DNA from: Candidatus Latescibacterota bacterium
GTDB lineage: Bacteria; JAAXHH01; JACQVL01
Assembly (NCBI GenBank): GCA_016209865.1
Contig: JACQVL010000337.1
Coordinates: 1-13,437, forward strand
DNA: 13,437 nucleotides
Direction: 5' to 3'
Shown here: one piece after another, positions 6,001 through 13,427 of the stretch
Position numbering within the stretch: position 1 is the stretch's first letter
Layout of the letters: the number at the start of each line of letters is the position of its first letter
Translations under genes and position numbers: made by a program
The notes under the pieces: generated by a model
What the model saw: only the letters and a program-made list of their open reading frames with translations
The model's database searches: none
What the model was told of the DNA's origin: nothing

Positions 6001-7595
6001 CCCTCTTACTGAAACGAGAGATGACGCGGGATGTGGCTCACCACGATGCCAGGGTGATCGCGAAGGGCGCGGGCGTGAACGTACTGGGCAACCTGGCGAA
6101 ACTGGTCAGACCGATGTCGTCCATCCTGATGACCCGCCTGTTCGGAGTAGAGGTGTTCGGTCTGTACACGCTGGGCTGGTCGGTCATCGACCTGCTCAGT
6201 AAAGTGGGACTGTTCGGCCTGGATAAAGGGGTGGTCAAGTTTGTCGTGCGATACCGGAGCGACGGGAACGATGACGCCGTCTACCGAACGCTGGGACAAT
6301 CCCTCCTGATCGGTCTCATCGTGAGCATGGGGATGGCCACCCTCCTCTCTGTGATCGCTCCATTGCTCTCCAGCCACGTGTTCTCTAAACCAGAGTTGAC
6401 GAGCATGCTTCGTGTGCTCGCGTGCTCCATTCCCTTCTTCACCTTCTCCCATGTACTCCTGGCCGCGACGAAAGCCCTCAAAATCATGCGGTTCGACGCG
6501 TACGTCAGGAGCATAGCTGAACCCGTCGTGATGCTGGCGGCCGTGTGCCTCTGCTTCGTCGTTGGCTGGCGGGTCAACGGGATCGCCATCGCGCATCTCA
6601 CCGCTGCGATCGGGGGAGCCGCATGCGCCTGGTACTGCTTCAGACGGGTGTTCTCGTCGAGCGCGTGTGTCACCGGGATACGTGAGATGAAGCTGTGGAC
6701 GGAAGTGACACAGTTTTCATTGCCGGTCATGTGTTACGACGTGCTCTACATCCTGATGATGCGATTGGACGCGCTGATGCTCGGCCATTTTCTCCCGGCG
6801 GTTCAGGTCGGCATCTACGGGGTCGCCATCGAGGTCGCCCTCCTGACCAAGAAAGTCCGGCAGTGGTTCGAGCCGATCTTCACGCCGATCATCGCTGAAT
6901 TTCACTACCGGCAGGAGACCGAACGCTTAGAGGCGACCTTCATCCTCGTCACACGATGGATCATGACGGTGAACATCGCCTGCTTCTTTGGGATCGTGCT
7001 GATCGGCCGGGACGTGCTCACGGTGTTCGGGCCGGTGTTCGCTGCCGGTGCCCTCAGCCTGACGCTGCTCAGCCTGAGCCAGGTGATCTACGGGAGTATG
7101 GGGTCCGGGGACACGGTCCTCCTGATGGCAGGACATCCGTACTTGAACTTGCTGAACACGGGGCTTGTCCTCGTCCTCAATGGCCTTCTGGGATTCCTGC
7201 TCATCCCCCGGTACGGGATCGTCGGGGCGGCCGTCGGGACGCTCCTCTCGTTTACGGCCATGACGATACTCCGTCTGATCGAGGTCTCGACGCTGCTTCA
7301 CATCTCTCCCTTCCGGCGGCAGCTCGTCAAACCGATCATGGCCGGATCGTTCGCGTTCATGACTGCGCTCGCCGTACGGTCAGTCTTCCTGGGAAGCGGC
7401 CTGTTGAGCCTTCTTGCGTGTCCCACGCTGTTCATCACGCTCTATGGGGTGACGCTGGTCGTGCTCCGGTTGCCGGACGAAGACCAACGACTCCTGCGTC
7501 TGGGATGGAGCTGGCTGTCTTCCCGGATTCAGGGTCGTCATCACGAAGACGCGGCGGTGTCAGACAGCCGTGAGATGAGGAGGCCGCCATGTTGA
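5997..7595 (+). CDS. Wzx-like polysaccharide/lipid-linked oligosaccharide flippase
   Basis: This 532-residue polytopic membrane protein starts at ATG 5997 in an ATGA overlap with the upstream stop, with AGGGGAAGG at about 5981-5989. It has a dozen or more hydrophobic segments and typical features of the polysaccharide transporter (PST/Wzx, MOP superfamily) family. These include an amphipathic start followed by GAGVNVLGNLAKLVRPMSSI, the RLFGVEVFGLYTLGWS stretch (residues 47-62), GLDKGVVKFV, and the two-lobe pattern with LMMRLDALMLGHF in mid-protein and LIPRYGIVGAAVGTLLS near residues 401-417. Wzx proteins flip undecaprenyl-linked glycans from the cytoplasmic to the periplasmic face. The charged C-terminal tail is somewhat longer than usual. 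It lies between the CDP-polyol enzyme and the glycosyltransferases, which supports a lipid-linked glycoconjugate substrate. The coding end overlaps the next start by seven bases. Confidence 0.85.
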   Translation: MTLLLKREMTRDVAHHDARVIAKGAGVNVLGNLAKLVRPMSSILMTRLFGVEVFGLYTLGWSVIDLLSKVGLFGLDKGVVKFVVRYRSDGNDDAVYRTLGQSLLIGLIVSMGMATLLSVIAPLLSSHVFSKPELTSMLRVLACSIPFFTFSHVLLAATKALKIMRFDAYVRSIAEPVVMLAAVCLCFVVGWRVNGIAIAHLTAAIGGAACAWYCFRRVFSSSACVTGIREMKLWTEVTQFSLPVMCYDVLYILMMRLDALMLGHFLPAVQVGIYGVAIEVALLTKKVRQWFEPIFTPIIAEFHYRQETERLEATFILVTRWIMTVNIACFFGIVLIGRDVLTVFGPVFAAGALSLTLLSLSQVIYGSMGSGDTVLLMAGHPYLNLLNTGLVLVLNGLLGFLLIPRYGIVGAAVGTLLSFTAMTILRLIEVSTLLHISPFRRQLVKPIMAGSFAFMTALAVRSVFLGSGLLSLLACPTLFITLYGVTLVVLRLPDEDQRLLRLGWSWLSSRIQGRHHEDAAVSDSREMRRPPC

Positions 7596-10075
7596 CGACG
7601 AAAGAACATCGTTCTCTCGATACGGTGCTGTCCCCCCCGCGCCAGGCACCCATCAAAGTGCTTTTCCTGACAGGCTGCGTGCGTGGCGGAGGGGCAAGCT
7701 GGAGTCTCTTCTATCTGCTCAAGTATCTCGACCGCTCGCGGGTTGAGCCCATCGTCGTGCTTCCTACAGCCGGTCTGCTGGCGCGGCGGCTCGAGACGAT
7801 CCAAGTCCGGTATCGCTTCTGTCCTGACTTGCCGGAGCGACTCGACATGCTCCGGTTTGCAGGAGGGGGATGGCTCCGGACACTCCTCTCCATGCTGCTC
7901 AACGTTGTGGGGGGTCTCCGGACTGTCGTCGCATTGATCCGCTTCATCCGCGCCGAACACGTCGATGTGATCTATTGCAATCACATGCTCGTCAAGCCGA
8001 TTGGCGCGCTGGCCGGACAGTGGACCGGCACTCCGGTGATCCTCCACTGTCGGACCGTTTACAGGTCTTTTCTCCGTCGGCGCCTCCTGGCCCACATCGC
8101 CCGGTTGACGGCCGTCAAGCAGGTGATCTGCATCTCAAAAGCTACAGAACAGGCTTATCATTTTTCTGGAAAGACGGTGATCATCCCGAACGGCGTCGAT
8201 CTGAGCGAGTATCAGCCAGAGAAGGTGACGGGAACGCTTCGGACGGAGTTGGGGCTTGATGAAGAACCCCTCATCGTGGGGTATGTCGGCCGGATCATCC
8301 GCATGAAGGGTCTTGATGTCTTGCTCGACGCCGCCCGAACGGTCCTCCACGCGAACCCGCGGGTTGTCATCTGCATCATCGGGGAGAATCTTCCCAGCAC
8401 CACCGACGATCTTCAGGCCCTGTACGCGCAACAAGCCGTTGAGTATGGGATCGCGGACCGGGTGCGCTTTCTCGGGTTCCGTGAAGATGTGCGGCCCTGC
8501 TTGCGCGATCTCGACCTGCTGGTCGTCCCGTCCAAAGAGCCGGAAGCGTTCGGCCGCGTCACGATCGAGGCGATGGCGATGGGAGTCCCAGTGATTGCGA
8601 CCGCTCATGGCGGCTCCTGCGAGATCATCGATGATCGTGTGGACGGGTTTCTCGTCCCACCCAACGACGCCCGAGCGTTGGCCCGGACGATCCTGGCCGC
8701 CCTGGCCTCTCCGGACACGCGGCGAACGATGGGTGAACGGGCTCGCCGCAAGGTCGGCCGATGTTTCGACGCGGCGGACGTGGCACGACAGATCGAAGAG
8801 CGGCTCTGCGCCATCTCTCGCAAACCTCCATCAGGCCGCATCGTTTATATTCTGAAACATTTTCCCGCAATCTCGGAGACGTTTATCCTGCGAGAAATCA
8901 CGGCGCTGCGCCGAAGAGGACTGCCCGTCACCGTCGTGGCACTCTGCCGGGCCCATCGGGAAGGGCTCTCATCGGAAGAAGAAGCCTGTCTGCGAGAGAC
9001 ACGCTTCGTGCCTCCCCTCTTCCTGCCTTCCGTCCTCCTGACGAACATGCTGACATTTCTTGCGTCGCCTCGATCCTATCTGGATGCCTTCGTTCGCGTG
9101 ATGGGGCTTCCTCACCGCCGTCCTTACTTCTATCTGCGCGCGTGGTATCATTTCCTTGCGGTCGGGTACATCGCCCGTGCGCTCCGGGATGGTCAACCCG
9201 TCGTGCATCTCCATGCGCACTTTGCCTCGACCTCGACCGAGATCGCGATGGGTGTGGCGACCCTCCTGGGTGTTCCGTTCAGTTTTACCGCACACGCGAA
9301 GGATATCTACGTCGATGCGAACGCCCTGCGCGAGAAGATACAGGCTGCCCGGTTTGTCGTGACGTGTAGTGATTACAACGCCCGGTATCTTCGGGCGCTG
9401 TGTCCTGAACTCCATCCTGAGCATGTGACGGTCGTCCGCTGCGGCATACCTATCGACACGGTGGTCAGGAGAAAGCCTCACGTATCCTCTCCGCCGATGA
9501 TCCTGTCAGTCGGACGGTTGGTCGAGAAGAAGGCACATCGCTATCTGATCGAGGCGTGTGGAATGATGAAGAACGAGGGACTCGCGTTCGAGTGTGTCAT
9601 CATCGGGGATGGGCCGTTGCGAGGGAGATTGTCAGAGATGATTCTCCGGCAGCGTCTCCAGGGCTGCGTCACGCTGCTGGGGAGTCTCCCCTACCGGCAG
9701 GTCGAGGAATTCTATCGGCGAGCCGCTGTCGTTGTCCTGCCCAGCCTTATCACTGCCGAGGGAGACCGCGAAGGAATGCCCAGCGTGCTGACCGAGGCCA
9801 TGATGTTCGGCGTGCCCGTGATTTCGAGTCCGACGGCTGGCATTCCGGAGCTGGTCGTGGACGGTGAGACCGGGCTGCTCGTCCCCCCCGCCGATGCTCA
9901 GGCGCTCGCCAGGGCTATCGTGAGAGTCCTCCACGATGCCCCGCTCAGGAGCAGGCTGGTAGCCCGAGGACGAGCAAAAGTTGAAGCCGACTATGACCTT
10001 GAGCAGAACGTCGCACGATTGATCGCGCGTTTTGATGAGCGATCAATCGGCAATCACAATGGGTCATCTTGGTAG
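7589..10075 (+). CDS. Tandem fusion of two GT-B (GT4-like) glycosyltransferases
   Basis: This 828-residue protein starts at ATG 7589, with GAGGAGG at 7577-7583. Residues about 20-410 are one GT-B glycosyltransferase. It shows VRGGGASWSL (31-40), the C-lobe start VGYVGRIIRMKGLDVLLDA, and the nucleotide-sugar E-x7-E motif at E319/E327. Residues about 417-815 are a second complete enzyme beginning IVYILKHFPAISETFI. It has LHAHFAS (541-547), SFTAHAKDIY, LSVGRLVEKKA, and its own E-x7-E at E728/E736. The opening of the second half resembles the WcaL/AmsK-like colanic-acid group of GT4. Both halves keep their donor-binding glutamates, so both are probably active, adding two sugars in sequence to a lipid-linked acceptor on the cytoplasmic face. 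There is no internal ribosome binding site or stop at the junction (near 8835). Donor and acceptor sugars cannot be read from the sequence. Confidence 0.9.
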   Translation: MLTTKEHRSLDTVLSPPRQAPIKVLFLTGCVRGGGASWSLFYLLKYLDRSRVEPIVVLPTAGLLARRLETIQVRYRFCPDLPERLDMLRFAGGGWLRTLLSMLLNVVGGLRTVVALIRFIRAEHVDVIYCNHMLVKPIGALAGQWTGTPVILHCRTVYRSFLRRRLLAHIARLTAVKQVICISKATEQAYHFSGKTVIIPNGVDLSEYQPEKVTGTLRTELGLDEEPLIVGYVGRIIRMKGLDVLLDAARTVLHANPRVVICIIGENLPSTTDDLQALYAQQAVEYGIADRVRFLGFREDVRPCLRDLDLLVVPSKEPEAFGRVTIEAMAMGVPVIATAHGGSCEIIDDRVDGFLVPPNDARALARTILAALASPDTRRTMGERARRKVGRCFDAADVARQIEERLCAISRKPPSGRIVYILKHFPAISETFILREITALRRRGLPVTVVALCRAHREGLSSEEEACLRETRFVPPLFLPSVLLTNMLTFLASPRSYLDAFVRVMGLPHRRPYFYLRAWYHFLAVGYIARALRDGQPVVHLHAHFASTSTEIAMGVATLLGVPFSFTAHAKDIYVDANALREKIQAARFVVTCSDYNARYLRALCPELHPEHVTVVRCGIPIDTVVRRKPHVSSPPMILSVGRLVEKKAHRYLIEACGMMKNEGLAFECVIIGDGPLRGRLSEMILRQRLQGCVTLLGSLPYRQVEEFYRRAAVVVLPSLITAEGDREGMPSVLTEAMMFGVPVISSPTAGIPELVVDGETGLLVPPADAQALARAIVRVLHDAPLRSRLVARGRAKVEADYDLEQNVARLIARFDERSIGNHNGSSW

Positions 10076-10118
10076 GGGTGTTGTGCGCAGCGCTCCTCTT
10101 GTGAAGAACGGAAACAGC

Positions 10119-10841
10119 ATGGACAGGCAACAGACCAGACAGAACCGGTGTGTGTGGGTAGGAAAGAGCCTGCTGGGACTGATAGCCCTGTGCTGGGTGT
10201 GCGTCGAGAGTACGGCGTCCCCTTCCATAGATGGGCAAGAGATCATCATCGATGATTTTAGTGGGAACCATGTCGGGGCTTTTCCTGCGGGCTGGGCGAC
10301 GTGGCGGAAGGACATCCGGCTCGCGCGCCGGGTGTACTCAGTTCAACAGGAGGATGGGAATGCGTATCTCCATGCGCGGGATGATGGGGCGTCGGTCATC
10401 CTCCGCAAAGAGCTGCGGTCCTGGAACCCGAAACAGTACCCGATCCTCACCTGGCGCTGGCGTGCGCGGGTGTTGCCGAAAGGAGGGGACGAACGACGCA
10501 GGGAAACGAATGACAGCGCGAACGCGGTGTATGTCGTGCTCTCGGAGAACTGGTTCCACATCCCGAGGACATTGAAGTACGTGTGGAGCACGACCGTGCC
10601 GGTGGGAACGGTCTACCGCCGGCCCGGCATCGGGTGGCCGTACGTGATCGTCCTGCAGAGCGGGCCGCAGCGTCTTGGGAGCTGGGTTTCCGAGCGCGTC
10701 AACGTGTACGCGGACTACCGGCGCCTCTTCGGAGAAGAGCCGCCTGCACGGGCGGTCGGGATCGGACTGATGACGGACCAGAACTCCACCCGTGCGGGGT
10801 CTGAAGGGGATTACGACGACTTTATCCTCGAACGTCGCTGA
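10119..10841 (+). CDS. Exported DUF3047 family protein
   Basis: This 240-residue protein has an N-terminal signal peptide (positively charged start, then VGKSLLGLIALCWVCVESTAS), so it is probably periplasmic or outer-membrane associated. The mature part matches the DUF3047 pattern. It opens with IDDFSG (44-49) and contains YPILTWRWRARVLP (107-120), a run of polar residues before DSANAVYVVLS, LKYVWS (152-157), ERVNVYADYRRLFGEEP (192-208) and a GLMTDQNST/DYDDFIL ending. DUF3047 proteins have no established function and are predicted beta-rich. ATG 10119 is chosen because it places the signal peptide correctly, with GGAAA as a weak ribosome site. In-frame ATGs at 10032 and 10059 would overlap or nearly reach the glycosyltransferase end and add an unlikely basic leader. 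The next gene follows 15 bases after the stop. Confidence 0.75.
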   Translation: MDRQQTRQNRCVWVGKSLLGLIALCWVCVESTASPSIDGQEIIIDDFSGNHVGAFPAGWATWRKDIRLARRVYSVQQEDGNAYLHARDDGASVILRKELRSWNPKQYPILTWRWRARVLPKGGDERRRETNDSANAVYVVLSENWFHIPRTLKYVWSTTVPVGTVYRRPGIGWPYVIVLQSGPQRLGSWVSERVNVYADYRRLFGEEPPARAVGIGLMTDQNSTRAGSEGDYDDFILERR

Positions 10842-10856
10842 AAGGAGAGTAGCCGT

Positions 10857-11528
10857 ATGGAAGCTGTAGCCTTTAAGGATGCGACTCGCGCGCAGTTCAG
10901 TCTCTTAGCGCCGACAGAGAAACGAGCGTTGCACTGGCTGGCCCGCCGGATGCCCGCCTGGGTGGGGCCGGATCATCTGACCCTTCTCGGTTTTGCCGCG
11001 ATGCTGTTGGCGGGGCTTTGCTATTACCTCAGCCAGTGGAGCCCGTCCTGGCTCCATCTCGTCAACCTGACCTTAGCCGTCAACTGGTTCGGGGACAGCC
11101 TGGACGGGACGTTAGCCCGGTACCGCAACAAGCAGCGGCCGCGGTACGGGTTTTACGTCGATCATATCATCGATGCGTTCAGCACCCTGAGCATCTTCGG
11201 CGGGCTGGCGCTCTCCGGGTACATGAGCGAACGCATCGCGCTCGGCCTGCTCATCGTGTACTTCATGGCGTCCATCAACGTGTACTTAGCGACGTACACG
11301 ATGGGCACGTTCCGGCTGTCATTCTGGAAGCTCAGCCCGACGGAAGGCCGGCTCATCCTGGCGCTCGGCAACCTGGTCGTCTGCTACCACCCGCACATCC
11401 TGCTCCAGGGACATCCCTACTTGCTGTACGACATCGGGGGCGTCGCGTTGCTCGCCGTTCTCGTCCTCATTCTCATCGGCTCGGTCGTTCGCAATACGCT
11501 CATACTCTACCGGGCGGAGCGGGTGTGA
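10857..11528 (+). CDS. CDP-alcohol phosphatidyltransferase family membrane enzyme
   Basis: This 223-residue integral membrane protein starts at ATG 10857, with AAAGGAG at 10841-10847. The full family signature is present: D80-x2-D83-G84-x2-A87-R88-x9-G98-x3-D102-x3-D106, in NWFGDSLDGTLARY and GFYVDHIIDA. It has about six hydrophobic segments, the usual topology and length. Such enzymes displace CMP from a CDP-alcohol (CDP-diacylglycerol, CDP-choline, CDP-inositol and others) to form a phosphodiester. It is distinct from the fused copy at 4567-6000, whose motif has AK rather than AR. It is the last gene before a promoter-bearing gap, so it probably ends the operon. One reading is that the fused enzyme makes the CDP-polyol and this one uses a different acceptor or donor to finish a phospholipid. 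The substrate cannot be read from the sequence. Confidence 0.88.
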   Translation: MEAVAFKDATRAQFSLLAPTEKRALHWLARRMPAWVGPDHLTLLGFAAMLLAGLCYYLSQWSPSWLHLVNLTLAVNWFGDSLDGTLARYRNKQRPRYGFYVDHIIDAFSTLSIFGGLALSGYMSERIALGLLIVYFMASINVYLATYTMGTFRLSFWKLSPTEGRLILALGNLVVCYHPHILLQGHPYLLYDIGGVALLAVLVLILIGSVVRNTLILYRAERV

Positions 11529-11535
11529 GGCGGGG

Positions 11536-11561
11536 GTCGGTGGTCGGGAGTCGGTGGTCGG
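11536..11561 (+). repeat. Short G-rich direct repeat
   Basis: GTCGGTGGTCGG occurs at 11536-11547 and again at 11550-11561, separated by GA. The block, preceded by a G-run, is rich in GG pairs and could form a two-layer G-quadruplex on this strand. It lies just after the last operon gene and may be a copy of a dispersed intergenic repeat. Confidence 0.6.
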
Positions 11562-11592
11562 TAAAGACAGGCCGCAGGGAGGGGATTTTTGC

Positions 11593-11621
11593 TTGACAAA
11601 CAACAGGTTGCCTGATATACT
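11593..11621 (+). promoter_or_regulatory. Sigma-70 promoter of the outer-membrane protein gene
   Basis: TTGACA (11593-11598), a 17-base spacer, then TATACT (11616-11621) is a near-perfect housekeeping promoter. Transcription would start near 11628, giving a leader of about 95 bases before ATG 11723. Such a strong promoter normally needs a repressor or produces an abundant protein. The -10 region overlaps the dyad described at 11612-11630. Confidence 0.8.
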
Positions 11622-11641
11622 TTATGTCAGATATATTTTAT
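11612..11641 (+). promoter_or_regulatory. Operator-like dyad and direct repeat over the -10 region
   Basis: CTGATATA (11612-11619) and TATGTCAG (11623-11630) form an 8-bp dyad with one mismatch around a 3-base centre. GATATACTTTAT (11614-11625) is also repeated as GATATATTTTAT (11630-11641), 11 of 12 identical, 16 bases apart. The AT-rich symmetry covers the -10 box and the start point, a natural place for a repressor. No named regulator was matched. Confidence 0.35.
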
Positions 11642-11670
11642 CTCTGCGATCTCCCGTCTTCGCCGGTCTC

Positions 11671-11695
11671 GTGATCCGGGTTCGTCCATGATCAC
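11671..11695 (+). other. Leader inverted repeat
   Basis: GTGATC (11671-11676) and GATCAC (11690-11695) can form a 6-bp stem with a 13-base loop in the 5' untranslated leader of the outer-membrane protein gene. It ends 16 bases before the ribosome site GGAGAG (11712-11717), so it does not occlude it. It may be a minor stabilising stem or a protein-binding site. Confidence 0.25.
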
Positions 11696-11722
11696 AGGCA
11701 GGTCTCTGTGTGGAGAGTCGCC

Positions 11723-12565
11723 ATGAAACTCGCCAGGGCGGTCGCGTTCCTGGTCTGCTGGTTGAGTCCTCTCTCCCTGTCACAGGCTCAGATGAGCGCG
11801 TGTGACGGACCGGATGACGGGCCAACCCCTGCCGGTGTCCAACTCGAACCTTCCTCCGAACGACAGCCAGCCGATACGATGACCGAGACTGTCTCATCAC
11901 AAGAGTCGCCCGTCGAGGGTGGTGGGAACATCCTGTTTGCGTTCCCGCGCAAGGCGTTCAAGAAGATTGCCGGCGTGGCGATGCCGGGCCTGTCCGGCTA
12001 CATCGGGGTCCGTCCGCCGCGCAGCCCGACGATGGTGGGAGTGGAAGTCGGGTATATGGGCTATGGACTCGAAGACCGCGAGGAGCCGTTCGGCCCCACG
12101 ATTCCCGATGTAAGAGTGGATGTGTCGACTCAAAACAGCATCGTCTCGATGCATCTCCTCTCACGGCTGCAACCCCAGCGCGGCCGGGTTCGTCCGTACC
12201 TCGAAGGCTTGGTCGGGTTCAACTACTTCTTCACCTACACGTCGGTCTCGAGACAGAATTCCGCTTTAGACGAGGATGACGCCATCGCCGGGACGATTAA
12301 CTATGACGACGTTGCGTTCAGCTATGGATGGGGCGGCGGTCTGTTGCTCCAGGTCTACGACGGGACGAAGAAAAAAGGGTTCACCCCCGCGAAAGATGTG
12401 CGGAGGGCGCTGATCGACTTTCGGGTACGATCGCTTTACGGCACGGAGGCGAATTACCTCAAAGAGGGCGGGATTCGCCGCCACGTCGGCCATGTCACCT
12501 ACGACGTGAATCGCTCACGGACGGACATGGTCGTCGGGTCTATCGGAGTGGTGTTTGAGTTTTGA
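11723..12565 (+). CDS. Predicted outer-membrane beta-barrel protein
   Basis: This 280-residue protein starts at ATG 11723, with GGAGAG at 11712-11717; an in-frame GTG at 11708 is less likely. The signal peptide is MKLARAVAFLVCWLSPLSLS followed by QAQ. A low-complexity, Pro/Ser/Glu-rich stretch (about 27-65) leads to a beta-rich body with alternating hydrophobic strands. Visible strands include GLSGYIGVRPP (89-99), TMVGVEVGYMGYGL (103-116), VRPYLEGLVGFNYFFTY (156-172), VAFSYGWGGGLLLQVY (197-212) and the final VVGSIGVVFEF. The last residue is Phe with alternating hydrophobic residues before it, the usual BAM recognition signal. An OmpA-like or small porin-like barrel is likely; the ligand is unknown. 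It has its own strong promoter, so it is probably regulated separately from the operon upstream. Confidence 0.75.
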   Translation: MKLARAVAFLVCWLSPLSLSQAQMSACDGPDDGPTPAGVQLEPSSERQPADTMTETVSSQESPVEGGGNILFAFPRKAFKKIAGVAMPGLSGYIGVRPPRSPTMVGVEVGYMGYGLEDREEPFGPTIPDVRVDVSTQNSIVSMHLLSRLQPQRGRVRPYLEGLVGFNYFFTYTSVSRQNSALDEDDAIAGTINYDDVAFSYGWGGGLLLQVYDGTKKKGFTPAKDVRRALIDFRVRSLYGTEANYLKEGGIRRHVGHVTYDVNRSRTDMVVGSIGVVFEF

Positions 12566-12674
12566 GTGCCCCCCATCCCCTTTACCCGCAGTGACTCTGT
12601 CACCTTAATCCGCTCCATTCGTCTTGCCATTCCGCAACCTTCCTTCCCTTCCCTCTTCATGGGGGGAATGGGGA
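12566..12674. other. Intergenic region between convergent genes
   Basis: Two genes converge here. GTGAC-TCT-GTCAC (12591-12603) is a perfect short hairpin. CCCCCCAT (12569-12576) is complementary to ATGGGGGG (12659-12666), and GGGG-ATCA-CCCC (12670-12681) spans the stop of the minus-strand gene. None is followed by a good T-run in either direction, so termination is possible but not clear. The middle is pyrimidine-rich. Confidence 0.4.
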
Positions 12675-13427
12675 TCACCCCGTCCCGCCCTTCACGCTCC
12701 ACACCGAGCCGGTGGTGTATGTATTCCGTTCGGAGCACAGGAACTCGACGACTTCCGCCACTTCCTCCGGGTCGGAGTACCGTCCGATGGGCGTGCCCGG
12801 GCTGGCTAAGTGTTCCGCCGAGAACCGGGGGATGACCATCTGCGTCAACGCGCGTCCCGGCTCGACGCCGTTGACGAACACCCCCTGCCGCGGAAACGCA
12901 TTGCCGAGCGCCCCGATGAACGAGTAGACCGCTCCCTTCGAGACGCCGTACGGGACCTGGTTGGTCGCGCCAAACCGCGCCCCGGAGGTGATCGTCACGC
13001 ACCGGCCCCAGCCGCCGTCGAGCATGTGCGGGATGGCCGCCTGATGGGCGTAGTACACACCGTAGATGTTGATCTTCATGACCTTGTCGAACTGAGCGGC
13101 TGACTGCTCTAAGAACGGGGCTTCCAGCCCCAAGATTCCGGCGCAGCAGACCAGGATGTCCAGGCGGCCGAACGTCTCCACCGTCCGGGCCGCCATCGCC
13201 CGGACAGCGGCCTCATCGGTCACGTCCGTCTTGATGAACAACGCCCGCTGGCCGAGCGCTTCGACTTCGTTCACGACATCCGCGCCCTCATCCAGCACAT
13301 CCGCGATGACGATGTCCCGTCCCTCTTCCGCAATACGGAAGGCACAGGCGCGGCCGAGTCCCCGTGCCCCGCCAGTGACGACAGCCACCCGCCGTTCTTT
13401 CGGTACAGCAAACCGTAGATGCGGCAT
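12675..13427 (-). CDS. Short-chain dehydrogenase/reductase (SDR), classical type
   Basis: This 250-residue protein has the normal classical SDR length. It shows the cofactor motif TGGARGLG (residues 18-25), D43 at the end of the second strand (suggesting NAD rather than NADP), D68 in TDVTD, N120 in MKINIYG, catalytic S148, and Y160-x3-K164 in YGVSK, followed by VEPGRALTQMV. These are the full catalytic Asn-Ser-Tyr-Lys set. The structural NNAG motif is replaced by CCAG (94-97), which is unusual. SDRs oxidise or reduce alcohols, ketones and many other substrates, and the sequence does not tell which. The start ATG (13425-13427) is followed by only ten bases of upstream sequence, with a weak GGAT, and the frame is open to the edge. 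An earlier start outside the window is therefore possible. It runs opposite to the operon and need not be part of that pathway. Confidence 0.88.
   Translation of the reverse strand: MPHLRFAVPKERRVAVVTGGARGLGRACAFRIAEEGRDIVIADVLDEGADVVNEVEALGQRALFIKTDVTDEAAVRAMAARTVETFGRLDILVCCAGILGLEAPFLEQSAAQFDKVMKINIYGVYYAHQAAIPHMLDGGWGRCVTITSGARFGATNQVPYGVSKGAVYSFIGALGNAFPRQGVFVNGVEPGRALTQMVIPRFSAEHLASPGTPIGRYSDPEEVAEVVEFLCSERNTYTTGSVWSVKGGTG

Noticed and set aside
8623-8636. Perfect 14-base palindrome GATCATCGATGATC
   Set aside because: It lies inside the glycosyltransferase gene and encodes an Ile-Ile-Asp-Asp stretch. A similar palindrome at 10245-10256 also encodes such residues, so codon choice explains both.
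355-11528. A classic Wzy-dependent capsule or exosortase/PEP-CTERM locus
   Set aside because: No Wzy polymerase, Wza/Wzc, exosortase or PEP-CTERM protein is visible in the window, although the sigma-54 promoter and TPR protein recall such loci.
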